From Roseibacillus persicicus (GTDB lineage Bacteria; Verrucomicrobiota; Verrucomicrobiia; Verrucomicrobiales; Akkermansiaceae), in assembly GCF_014651675.1 (NCBI RefSeq), contig NZ_BMXI01000004.1, positions 62,001 through 126,000 of the forward strand: a stretch of 64,000 nt of DNA, read 5' to 3'. Made by a program: the position numbers and the translations under genes. Every line of letters starts with the position of its first letter. The first letter of the stretch is position 1. Positions 6,460-17,107 of the stretch are shown here, one piece after another. A model generated the notes under the pieces. It was not told the DNA's origin and made no database searches. It worked only from the letters and a program-made list of their open reading frames with translations.

Positions 6460-9363
6460 ATGACTGAAGCACCCGAACCCAACCGCCTCTTCCTCCTGGA
6501 TGGCATGGCCCTCGTCTATCGAGCGCATTTCGCCCTCATTCGCAGTCCCATCATGAACTCCAAGGGGGTGAATACTTCCGCTCTCTTCGGGTTCACCAAC
6601 ACCTTGCTTTCCATCATCCAGACGGAAAAACCAACCCATCTCGCCGTCGCTTGGGACACCTCGGCGCCGACGCCCCGCCATGAAAAGTATCCGGCCTACA
6701 AGGCCAACCGCGATGAAATGCCGGAGGAACTGCGCGCGGCCATCCCGGCCTGCAAGGAACTCTGCAAAGCCTTCGCGATCCCGCTGCTGGAAATCGATGG
6801 CTACGAGGCCGACGACTTGATCGGCACCTTGGCCAAGACCGCTGACGAGCGGGGCGAGTTCCACACCTTCATGGTGACGCCGGACAAGGACTTTGCGCAG
6901 CTCATCTCCCCCACCACCACGATGTGGAAACCAGGGCGAAAGGGCTCCGACTACGAGGCCATCACCACCAAGGAGCTTCCCGAAATCTGGGGGGTCCAGG
7001 AGCCACATCAAATCATCGACCTGCTCGGATTGATGGGTGACGCCTCCGATAATATTCCCGGGGTGCCCGGCATTGGACCCAAGACGGCGGTCAAGCTAAT
7101 TGCAGAGTATGGTTCCATCGAGAATCTCCTAGAAAACACCGACAAGCTCAAAGGAAAGCAGAAGGAAAACGTGGAGAACAATCGCGAAAACGCCCTGCTC
7201 TCCAAAGACCTCGCCACCATCATTCGCGATGCTCCGCTGGATGTCAGTTTCGAGGACCTCACGCTCAGTCCTTACGACGAGGAGGCCATTCAGAGGCTCT
7301 TTGCCGAGCACGAGTTCCGCACCCTCTCCAAGCGTCTCTTCGGCAACAAGGCTCCCGCAGTCACTAGTGCGGACGAAAGCGCCTCTCTGCCCGAGCCCCC
7401 TGCCGCCCTTCGCACCATCGCGGACACCAAACCGAAGTATCAATTGGTCAATTCTCCCGCACTGGAGAAGCAACTCTTCGAGGCTCTCGAGTCAGCGGAG
7501 AGTTATTGCTTCGACTTGGAAACCACGTCCTTGGATCGCTTCGAAAGCAAGATCCTCGGCATTGCCTTTTCACTGAAAGCCGGTGAGGGATTTTACCTGC
7601 CCTACAATCGGGTTCACCATCCCCGACTGCAGGAGTTGTTCGCGAAGCCGAGCGAAAAGATTGGCCACAACCTCAAGTTCGACCTGCACATCCTCAATAG
7701 CCACGGGATTCAAGTCAGCGGACCCTTTTTCGACACCATGCTTGTGCACGCCCTGCTCTATCCCGAGCAGCGCCACACCATGGACCGCCTCGCGGAAAAT
7801 CTGCTAAACTATCAAACCATTAAGCTGGCGGATATCGTCCCGGACGAAGTCGAGCCGGAGGCCGAGGAAGAAGGCGCAGACGGCGACCTCTTTGCTTTCG
7901 CTGCCAAGAAAAAGAAAAAGGCACCCGCTTCATCTAAAAAAGGTGACCTTAACATGAAGTCCATTCCGCTGGAATCCCTCGCAGAATATGCAGCCGAAGA
8001 TGCGGACATCACCTGGCAGTTGGCGGAGCACTTGCGCCCTCTTTTGGCCAAGAACGAACTCACCGAGGTCTACGAAACCATCGAGGCTCCCCTGCTCCCT
8101 GTCTTGGTCAAGATGGAGGCAGAAGGCATCAAGCTTGATCCGGAATTGTTGGCTGAAGTCGGAGTCGATCTTGGCAACCGAATCGACAATCTTTCGCAAA
8201 GCATCACCGCAGCGGCTGGGGAAGAATTCAACCTCAATTCCCCCAAGCAACTCGGGGAGATCCTTTTCGAAAAACTCAAGCTAGTCGACAAACCTAAAAA
8301 GACCAAGACCGGCCAGTTCAAGACCGATGAACAGACGCTTTCGCTGCTGGCCATCGAACACCCCATCGCGGCGGACATCCTGCTCTATCGGCAAGCGACC
8401 AAGCTGAAGTCCACCTACGTGGATTCTCTGCCCAATGACATCGCCCCTCACGACCAGCGGATTCACACCCACCTGCATCAGCACATCGCCGCGACCGGAC
8501 GACTGGCCTCCAGCGACCCGAACTTGCAGAATATTCCCATCCGGAGCGAACTCGGGCGGGAGATTCGCAAGGCCTTCGTTCCGCGCCAAGTGTGTGGGGT
8601 GGACGTCTCGTCCACCCATCCCGGCGAAGGGAGTTCGAAAAACAATTCCCGCACCACTCCGGAGTTCACCCTCCTGGCGGCGGATTACTCACAAATTGAG
8701 CTCCGCATCATGGCGGCCCTGTCCGGCGACCCCTCGATGATTGCGGCCTTTCAAAACGACCAAGACATCCACACCGAGACTGCGGCCAAGGTCTACGGGA
8801 TTTCTAGTAGCGAGGTCACCAGCGACCATCGACGCACGGCCAAGATGGTGAACTTCGGCATCATCTATGGTATCTCAGCCTTTGGTTTGGCGCAGCGCCT
8901 TTCCATTCCTCGGGCGGAAGCAACCGAAATCATCAAGGCCTACTGGGAACAGTATCCCAAGATTCGCGACTTCATGAATGCGACCATCGAGTCCGCCAAG
9001 GAGAAGGGCTATACCGAAACCCTCAGCGGTCGCCGGCGCTACTTTCCCGACATCAAGTCGGGCAATGGCACCGTGCGGGCCAATGCCGAGCGCGCGGCAA
9101 TCAACACCCCGATCCAAGGCACTGCCGCCGATATGATCAAGCTGGCCATGATCCAAACCGCAGACTTGTTAGAAAAGGAGCAAACGCAGTCCAAGATGCT
9201 TCTGCAAGTTCACGATGAACTGCTCTTCGACCTTCACGAAAGCGAAGCCCAGACTCTACCCGACCAAATCGTGGCCACCATGGAAGGAGCTCTCACTCTG
9301 CCGAATGAAGTCCCGATTAAGGTCGAGGTCGGCACCGGACAGACTTGGTTGGAAGCGCATTAG
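6460..9363 (+). CDS. polA: DNA polymerase I
   Basis: From ATG 6460 it encodes 967 residues with all three Pol I domains. The 5' nuclease (1-300) starts F-L-L-D-G-M-A-L-V-Y-R-A-H-F. The 3'-5' exonuclease has its acidic residues intact (F-D-L-E-T-T, D352 and E354). The family A polymerase has motif A D-Y-S-Q-I-E-L-R from D742 and motif C V-H-D-E-L. It fills gaps and removes RNA primers. Two insertions are unusual: an acidic then Lys-rich stretch near residues 465-495, and about 23 extra residues (711-733) just before motif A, encoded by a DNA palindrome. The frame is open upstream to 6010, but similarity begins at 6460. It converges on the topoisomerase gene. Confidence 0.97.
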   Translation: MTEAPEPNRLFLLDGMALVYRAHFALIRSPIMNSKGVNTSALFGFTNTLLSIIQTEKPTHLAVAWDTSAPTPRHEKYPAYKANRDEMPEELRAAIPACKELCKAFAIPLLEIDGYEADDLIGTLAKTADERGEFHTFMVTPDKDFAQLISPTTTMWKPGRKGSDYEAITTKELPEIWGVQEPHQIIDLLGLMGDASDNIPGVPGIGPKTAVKLIAEYGSIENLLENTDKLKGKQKENVENNRENALLSKDLATIIRDAPLDVSFEDLTLSPYDEEAIQRLFAEHEFRTLSKRLFGNKAPAVTSADESASLPEPPAALRTIADTKPKYQLVNSPALEKQLFEALESAESYCFDLETTSLDRFESKILGIAFSLKAGEGFYLPYNRVHHPRLQELFAKPSEKIGHNLKFDLHILNSHGIQVSGPFFDTMLVHALLYPEQRHTMDRLAENLLNYQTIKLADIVPDEVEPEAEEEGADGDLFAFAAKKKKKAPASSKKGDLNMKSIPLESLAEYAAEDADITWQLAEHLRPLLAKNELTEVYETIEAPLLPVLVKMEAEGIKLDPELLAEVGVDLGNRIDNLSQSITAAAGEEFNLNSPKQLGEILFEKLKLVDKPKKTKTGQFKTDEQTLSLLAIEHPIAADILLYRQATKLKSTYVDSLPNDIAPHDQRIHTHLHQHIAATGRLASSDPNLQNIPIRSELGREIRKAFVPRQVCGVDVSSTHPGEGSSKNNSRTTPEFTLLAADYSQIELRIMAALSGDPSMIAAFQNDQDIHTETAAKVYGISSSEVTSDHRRTAKMVNFGIIYGISAFGLAQRLSIPRAEATEIIKAYWEQYPKIRDFMNATIESAKEKGYTETLSGRRRYFPDIKSGNGTVRANAERAAINTPIQGTAADMIKLAMIQTADLLEKEQTQSKMLLQVHDELLFDLHESEAQTLPDQIVATMEGALTLPNEVPIKVEVGTGQTWLEAH
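8591..8660 (+). repeat. In-frame palindromic insert within polA
   Basis: A perfect inverted repeat, GGGTGGACG at 8597-8605, loop TCT, and CGTCCACCC at 8609-8617, is followed by about 40 bases of extra coding sequence. It encodes residues 711-733, which most Pol I proteins lack at this point. The reading frame is kept. Confidence 0.6.
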
Positions 9364-9370
9364 GGATTGG

Positions 9371-9397
9371 TTCAAGGACAGGAATGTCCTTGCTCCG

Positions 9398-9400
<3 letters not shown>
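9371..9400. repeat. Single REP-like palindrome between polA and parE
   Basis: AAGGACA at 9374-9380 and TGTCCTT at 9385-9391 form a 7-bp stem with loop GGAA, followed by GCTCCGTTA. Read on the - strand this is CGGAGCA followed by the palindrome, the same layout as the elements in the array at 40414-41248. The last three bases on + (TTA) give the stop codon of parE. There is no T-run. Confidence 0.75.
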
Positions 9401-11302
<1,902 letters not shown>

Positions 11303-11388
11303 ATTTCGACACCCTCACCCTCAGTGTGACAAATTTGTAACGCGATTTCACCCTCCACTCTTCCCCTTGCTGAGCCTATAGAAGCCGC

Positions 11389-12078
11389 GTGGCAGAAAAT
11401 TCCGGTAAAATCCTGGTAGTTGAAGACGAGTGCGATGTGGCAGACCTGATCGCTTTTAATCTAGAGCGTTCTGGCTATGAAGTGTTGATCGCCAACGATG
11501 GGCTGGTCGGTCAGGACCTGGCCCTGCGGGAACGACCCGACTTGATCATTCTGGACCTGATGTTGCCGGGGAAGGATGGCTATTCCGTCTTCAAAGAGCT
11601 GCGCCGCGATAACCGCACCGCCCACACTCCGGTCCTGATGCTTACTGCGCGAGCGCAGACGGAAGACCGCATCAAGGGCTTTGAGGCGGGCGCCGATGAC
11701 TATTTGACCAAACCTTTTTCCCCAAAGGAACTCGTTCTGCGCGTCAATGCCATTATGCGCCGAACAGAGGCCTCTCCTGGCGCGGTGGAAGTCACGGTCG
11801 GCCCTTTCCGGCTCGATAAAAACAGCATGAGTTTCTATCTGGTAGGCGAAAAAGTCGACCTCACTTCGACCGAGTTCAAGCTCCTCCTCTTTCTCGTGGA
11901 GCGCCCCGACAGTCCTCAGGATCGCAATGACTTGCTGCGCAATGTGTGGGGTTATTCCGACGAAGTCCATAGCCGCACCCTCGACACACACATGAAGCGC
12001 CTTCGCAGCAAATTGGGAGATTACGCCAATCTTGTGGAAACCGTGCGCGGTATCGGCTACCGTCTCAACGTCTCCTAG
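11389..12078 (+). CDS. OmpR/PhoB-family response regulator
   Basis: 229 residues. The receiver domain (5-120) has the acidic pair E-D, phosphoacceptor D56 in I-I-L-D-L-M-L-P-G, and the Lys in D-D-Y-L-T-K-P-F. The C-terminal winged helix has L-T-S-T-E-F-K-L-L and ends R-G-I-G-Y-R-L. It should bind DNA when phosphorylated by the kinase encoded next. The layout is close to PhoB, but phoU and pst genes are not in view, so phosphate control is only an inference. GTG at 11389 is the start that keeps the receiver complete. Its stop codon directly abuts the ATG of the kinase gene. Confidence 0.92.
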   Translation: MAENSGKILVVEDECDVADLIAFNLERSGYEVLIANDGLVGQDLALRERPDLIILDLMLPGKDGYSVFKELRRDNRTAHTPVLMLTARAQTEDRIKGFEAGADDYLTKPFSPKELVLRVNAIMRRTEASPGAVEVTVGPFRLDKNSMSFYLVGEKVDLTSTEFKLLLFLVERPDSPQDRNDLLRNVWGYSDEVHSRTLDTHMKRLRSKLGDYANLVETVRGIGYRLNVS

Positions 12079-13371
12079 ATGTCCTACCTTCCCACTATTC
12101 TTGCGGCTCTCATTGCGGGAGCGTTCGCCTATCTCTGGTTCCAAGAGCGCAAGAAGGCCCGGAAGGCTGAGGCTCGGATCGGGAAGTCGTTGCGCCAGCA
12201 GAAGAAGCGTCTGCGCAAGGAGCAAGACCGCTTGCTCAATGCCCTCAGCGATGCCTTTTTTTTGATCGGTCCGGATGGGGTCATTCTTTTTGCCAACGAG
12301 ACCACCACTGAACTCGTTGCCGGCAGGAGAGTCGCGGGGCGGAATTACCGGGAGGTCTTTCTCGACGAAAGGCTCAACCGGCCTATCGAAGATTCTTTGA
12401 CCAGTGGTCGCGGGGTGGTGCATCAGGTGGTGCTTCCGCAGCAGGCTTCCCCCCGTGGGATCGTGGAAAAGAGAGGAGAAACCGCCTGGGTGGTCGACGT
12501 CGCACCACTCAATCGAAATGCCAAAAAGACCATCACCCGGGTAGTCATTCGCGACATCACGACGGAGCATTTGGTCGAACAGGTGCGGAAGGACTTTGTC
12601 GCCAATGCATCCCACGAGCTTCGGACCCCCCTTTCCATCATCAACGGCTATCTGGAGAATCTGGTCGAGGGCGACATCGACAATCAAGCGATGCTGAAGC
12701 GGGCGCTGACCGTGATGCAAAAGCACGGCGAACGCATCGCTCGAATCGTGGAGGACATGCTTGTGATCTCCCGCTTGGAATCAGGAGAAGCGGCCGCGCT
12801 CAATGTCTCGCCCTTCCTCTTCACCGAATGTGTGGAAGAGGTCCTCGACCGACTTGAGCCGCTCATTCAACAGCAGAAGACGAAAATACGTTTCAAAATC
12901 GAGGACGAGAGTCTGGCGCTAATCGGCGACCGCTTTTATTGGACCCAAGTCTTTTTCAATCTGGTTGAGAACGCCCTCAAACAGAATCCTCGCAGACCTC
13001 TGACCCTGGAAATTGGAGCTCGATTCAATGGAGAAGACGAGGTGACGCTCTGGGTTGCCGACAACGGGGTTGGGATTCCCGGGGTCGACCTGCCTTTCAT
13101 CTTCCGTCGATTCTATCGGGTGGAAAAGCATCATAGCCAAGACTCTATCAAAGGAACGGGACTGGGGCTCTCTATCGTCAAGCGGGCGGTGGAAGCTCAT
13201 GGCGGCACCATCGATGTGACCTCCGTGCCTGGGCAGCGCACCGCCTTTTCCATTCACCTTCCCAAAGAGGCTTTGGCGACGGAAGAGCAGCTCTTACTTG
13301 CTGCTGCGGGCGACGGCGACGGGCAGGCCCTTGTAGCCGACCGCGAAAACGAGGAGGGAGAACACGCATAG
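12079..13371 (+). CDS. PhoR-like sensor histidine kinase (PAS, HisKA, HATPase)
   Basis: 430 residues: one N-terminal membrane segment (about 4-21), a basic helical linker, a PAS domain (about 55-160), HisKA with H179 in S-H-E-L-R-T-P-L, and an ATPase domain with N-L-V-E-N-A-L, D-N-G-V-G-I-P and G-T-G-L-G-L-S. It has no periplasmic loop, so, as in PhoR, it would sense from the cytoplasmic side or through a partner. The kinase fold ends near S-I-H-L-P. The last 33 residues or so are an extra acidic tail whose DNA overlaps the end of the MFS gene on the other strand (78 bases). Confidence 0.92.
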   Translation: MSYLPTILAALIAGAFAYLWFQERKKARKAEARIGKSLRQQKKRLRKEQDRLLNALSDAFFLIGPDGVILFANETTTELVAGRRVAGRNYREVFLDERLNRPIEDSLTSGRGVVHQVVLPQQASPRGIVEKRGETAWVVDVAPLNRNAKKTITRVVIRDITTEHLVEQVRKDFVANASHELRTPLSIINGYLENLVEGDIDNQAMLKRALTVMQKHGERIARIVEDMLVISRLESGEAAALNVSPFLFTECVEEVLDRLEPLIQQQKTKIRFKIEDESLALIGDRFYWTQVFFNLVENALKQNPRRPLTLEIGARFNGEDEVTLWVADNGVGIPGVDLPFIFRRFYRVEKHHSQDSIKGTGLGLSIVKRAVEAHGGTIDVTSVPGQRTAFSIHLPKEALATEEQLLLAAAGDGDGQALVADRENEEGEHA

Positions 13372-14526
13372 CCCGACCAGAACTGCCCAGAAGCCCATCC
13401 ATCCCGGACCGTCACCTTCCACGCACCAACGGTAGAGCCAGCCGGAGAAGAACACTCCTACGATGGTTGCCACCCCGCCAGTCGAGACTGTCATCAAGGC
13501 CTGAGCCTGACTCCTGACCTCACGCGGCACCCGCCGGTCGACGAACAAGCGGCCGGACTCAAAGAACAAGGTCCAGCAGAAGCCGTGCATGAAGATGCCG
13601 ATGGCCACCCATACCACTTGACCCCAACCGGGCAGTGCGCCTTCGCTGAGCACTCCACCAAAGTAAAAGGCATAGCGAAGCAGCCCCGCGCCCAATGCCA
13701 GAAGAAAGATCCACTTCACCCGCAGACGTCGAAAGACCCATCCCATCAAGAGCATGGAAATGATCTCGGAAGTTTGGCCCAGGGACAGCATCATGGCGAC
13801 ATTCTCCACCTCCAGATACTTCAAGAACTTGGGGGTGTAGACATAGTAGGCGGCCAGCGGAATGGAGAAGAGAAAGGCGGTTAGGAAATAGACCGCAGTG
13901 TCCCGATCCTTTAAAATACTAAAGGCTTTCAGTCCCAAACTTTCCGCAAGGGTCTTTCCTTGGATTCCTGACGGAGGAGTAGCTGGCAAGGTTAGGCTGA
14001 ACCCCGCCGCAATGACGCCGATGCAGGAGGCGACGATCCCAGTCATGGGGGATTCGTCGAGAGCAAACCAGCTGATCCCCCACCCCGCCATCATCCAGCC
14101 AATCGTGCCCCACACCCGGACTCCTCCAAATTGGCGTTCAGGTTCGGTCAAATGCGTCAAGGTGATCGACATCAGGAGAGACCAGGCGGGCGCACCCAGC
14201 AGGGCCTTGGCCACGAGGAAAAAGAGAAACCAAGCTTGCGAATTCCCCTGCCCCAGAAACCAGAAGGCTGAGGCGGTGCAGATTGCATTGGCGGTCATCA
14301 CCGCGGCCAGCACCTTCTCGGCATTGACGCGCTGGTCGGCGACGGCAGCCAGTAGGAGTGGCGAGACTACGGCCCCCAGAGAAGGGATGACAAAGACCCA
14401 GTCCGTTAGATTCGACCAGCCTCTCGCTTCCAGCACGATGGAGAGCACCGGAGTCCAACAGCCTGGCATCGCTGCGAGGAGAAAGAAAACCAGCGAAAGA
14501 CGCAGTTGAGTTGACCGTTCCGACAC
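13294..14526 (-). CDS. MFS transporter, nucleoside:H+ symporter-like
   Basis: 410 residues with about twelve hydrophobic segments. The overall pattern, with V-R-V-W-G-T-I-G-W and F-F-E-S-G-R-L-F-V-D-R-R, is that of the NupG/XapB-like or LacY-like branch of the major facilitator family, which imports nucleosides or sugars with protons. The substrate cannot be read from the sequence. The last 25 codons, including part of the final membrane helix, overlap the kinase gene tail on + (13294-13371). Confidence 0.8.
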   Translation of the reverse strand: MSERSTQLRLSLVFFLLAAMPGCWTPVLSIVLEARGWSNLTDWVFVIPSLGAVVSPLLLAAVADQRVNAEKVLAAVMTANAICTASAFWFLGQGNSQAWFLFFLVAKALLGAPAWSLLMSITLTHLTEPERQFGGVRVWGTIGWMMAGWGISWFALDESPMTGIVASCIGVIAAGFSLTLPATPPSGIQGKTLAESLGLKAFSILKDRDTAVYFLTAFLFSIPLAAYYVYTPKFLKYLEVENVAMMLSLGQTSEIISMLLMGWVFRRLRVKWIFLLALGAGLLRYAFYFGGVLSEGALPGWGQVVWVAIGIFMHGFCWTLFFESGRLFVDRRVPREVRSQAQALMTVSTGGVATIVGVFFSGWLYRWCVEGDGPGWMGFWAVLVGLCVFSLLVFAVGYKGLPVAVARSSK

Positions 14527-14579
14527 TGGCGGAAAGCTAGGGAGCCAGCCTCGTCTGTCGATACTGAATCAGTGCTGTC

Positions 14580-16952
14580 CTAACGAAATTTCACCGGCAG
14601 AGATTTTTCCAAATGAGCGAGAAGTGCTTGGTGAGCTGCGTCGACTTCCTTGGTCTTCAAAGTTTTGTCATCCGCCCGATAGAGGAAGGTGTAGGCCACG
14701 GATTTCTTGTCGGCGGCAATCTTTTCTCCCGAGGGGTCGCTGAACAAGCTGACGCAGCGACTGGAAACCAACAGAGGCTCCTTGAATTTGGCCAAAGCAG
14801 ATTCCACTTCCGAGGCGGCCAAGTCGAGAGGCAGTTCCATCGCAACATCGCGGCTGGAACCCGGGAACTGCGGCAGGTCTGTCACGGGAGCTCCACTGCT
14901 GACGATTTTGGCGAGCTTGGCCATATCCAGCTCCGCAATGTGAGTTTCCAGCGGGAGGTCCAGTTCGCGGCAGCGAGCAGGCGCCAGGCGTCCCACCACT
15001 CCGATATTGGCGTCTCCGAGATGCACGGTGGCAGTCAGGAGGTAGCCTCCCAAGTCCTTGGCCTTGAAAGTGAGTGGCAGATTGGGCGCCAGCGACTGCA
15101 AGGTCGCCTTCAGATCATAGATGTCGCTGCTCGCCGGGTGAGTGTTTGCCCACGAGGGCGGGTTCTGTTGACCGGTCTGCAAAATAGCGAGAACGGGGAA
15201 TTCGTTATCTTTCTTTTTACCGCCGCCGAAGTGGCGAAAGCAGGTGCCAGCTTCGAACAAGCGAATCGCCTTTGCACCCTGCCGCGCATTGTTCGCCGCC
15301 GAGGCCACCAGGCCGGGCGCGAGCGATGGGCGCATTATCGAATGGTCCTCCGAAAGCGGCAAGGCAACCCGAATGAAGTCAGCATCTTGAAGAGGCTTGA
15401 GCGGAAGCAGATCGGGAATCTGGGATTCGGCGATGAGCTTAATGGTCTGGCACTCATAGAACCCGAGGGCCCCGAGGTGCTTTTTGAGCGAGAGCTCGGC
15501 ATCGTAGAATTTGTCGCTCGCCGAGCGGGGAACGGCATGGGCAAGAGTCGAAACCGGAATGCGGTCGAAGCCGATTACGCGCACGACTTCTTCTATCAGA
15601 TCAATGGGTCGGGTCAGGTCGGGACGGTTGGAAGGAATGGACCATGAGCCATCGCCACAGTCACTCAAGCCCAGCCGGGTCAGACAATCGGTGGCCTCTT
15701 CCATGGTGATACTCCCCGCGCTCACCTGATTGAGCTGTTCTTCCGAAAAGGTCACCTTCGGAAAGTCCGCTGGAATTTGCCCTGCCACCTCAATGGGTTC
15801 GGCCTTTCCTCCCGCGAGCTCCAGAATCAGTTCAATCGCGCGCGCTGCGGCGGGAAGAACCATGCCCGGATCGGCTTGGCGCTCGAAGCGGTAGGACGAG
15901 TCCGAAGTGAGAATCAATCGGCGGGAGGTGCGGCGAATCTCGGATGGAGTGAACCAGGCGGATTCGAGAATCAGGTCTGTGGTCGTTTCGGTCACACCCG
16001 AGTCCAGACCACCCATTACCCCGGCCAGCGCAAGTGCGGCTCCGCTTTCGTCGGAAATCACGCAGTCCTCGGAGAGCAGGGTGTAATCCTCTTCGTCGAG
16101 GGCCTTGAAGACCTCGCCGCCGGGAGAATTCCGAACCAGCAGGTTGCCGGTGACCTTGGCCGCATCAAAGGCATGCAGTGGTTGGCCGAGGTCGTGGAGA
16201 ATGTAGTTGGTGATGTCGACCACGTTGTTGATGGGACGCAGACCAATCGCTTCCAGCTTGGACTTCAGCCAGGCAGGAGACTCCCCCACCTTGACCCCAC
16301 TGATGCGAGTGGAGGTGTAGTAGGGGCAGGTTCCGCTTGAGAGAACGACCGGAGACGAAGTGGTCTCGAAGGCAGGGGTCGCCAAGTCCTTCAGCTCCCG
16401 CTTGGAAAGTACCGACAGCTCGCGAGCGACTCCGCGGTGGGAAAGAGAGTCGGGCCGGTTAGGCGTCACTTCCAATTCGAAAACGGTATCCGAGGGATAG
16501 AGATCCTGGAGTTTGGTGCCGATCACTGAATCGGCAGGGAGTATCATCAGACCGTCTTCCTCATCTGGCATTCCGATCTCGGAAGCGCCGCAGAGCATTC
16601 CCAAGGACGCCACCCCGCGCAGTTTGCCTTCCTTGATGACGAATCCCCCACCCAGGTCTGCTCCGGGCAAGGCGCAAGGAACCTTGTCGCCCACAGAGTA
16701 ATTCTTTGCCCCACAGACAATCTGCCTCAACTCAGGTTCCCCGGCATCCACCATGCAGACCTTCAATTTGTCCGCGTCGGGGTGTTGCTGGGCCTCTTTA
16801 ATCTGAGCAACGACGATGAGCTCTGAAGGAATCCCCTTTGACTCGATGCCCTCCACCTCGATGCCCGAAAAGGTCAGCAAATCGGAAATCTCCGCAGTCG
16901 AAAGTTCCGCAAGGTCGATATGATCGTTGAGCCAGGAAAGAGAGGTATTCAT
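14580..16952 (-). CDS. pheT: Phenylalanyl-tRNA synthetase beta subunit
   Basis: 790 residues, the usual length for bacterial PheT. Visible parts in order: the N-terminal S-W-L-N-D-H-I-D start, the tRNA-binding (EMAP-like) domain (about 40-150, with V-C-G-A-K-N), the B3/B4 editing region with E-V-T-P-N-R-P-D-S-L, the B5 domain, the catalytic-like core with F-E-A-G, and the anticodon-binding ferredoxin-like domain at the end (F-P-G-S-S-R-D-V-A). It charges tRNA-Phe together with the alpha subunit, PheS, which is not in this window. Confidence 0.97.
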   Translation of the reverse strand: MNTSLSWLNDHIDLAELSTAEISDLLTFSGIEVEGIESKGIPSELIVVAQIKEAQQHPDADKLKVCMVDAGEPELRQIVCGAKNYSVGDKVPCALPGADLGGGFVIKEGKLRGVASLGMLCGASEIGMPDEEDGLMILPADSVIGTKLQDLYPSDTVFELEVTPNRPDSLSHRGVARELSVLSKRELKDLATPAFETTSSPVVLSSGTCPYYTSTRISGVKVGESPAWLKSKLEAIGLRPINNVVDITNYILHDLGQPLHAFDAAKVTGNLLVRNSPGGEVFKALDEEDYTLLSEDCVISDESGAALALAGVMGGLDSGVTETTTDLILESAWFTPSEIRRTSRRLILTSDSSYRFERQADPGMVLPAAARAIELILELAGGKAEPIEVAGQIPADFPKVTFSEEQLNQVSAGSITMEEATDCLTRLGLSDCGDGSWSIPSNRPDLTRPIDLIEEVVRVIGFDRIPVSTLAHAVPRSASDKFYDAELSLKKHLGALGFYECQTIKLIAESQIPDLLPLKPLQDADFIRVALPLSEDHSIMRPSLAPGLVASAANNARQGAKAIRLFEAGTCFRHFGGGKKKDNEFPVLAILQTGQQNPPSWANTHPASSDIYDLKATLQSLAPNLPLTFKAKDLGGYLLTATVHLGDANIGVVGRLAPARCRELDLPLETHIAELDMAKLAKIVSSGAPVTDLPQFPGSSRDVAMELPLDLAASEVESALAKFKEPLLVSSRCVSLFSDPSGEKIAADKKSVAYTFLYRADDKTLKTKEVDAAHQALLAHLEKSLPVKFR

Positions 16953-17107
16953 CAGTCGGGGGCTGAGGTTCCAGATTCCGCCGACTCACGCAAGGTTTTT
17001 AAGAGTCTGGCAAGCATCCCCGAGCCGGACAGAGCGTGACTCCTTCGTCAAATAGAAGCGAAATAGTGCGCAAAAAGAAGTCGGCCTTCGACATAACCTC
17101 TTACCAA

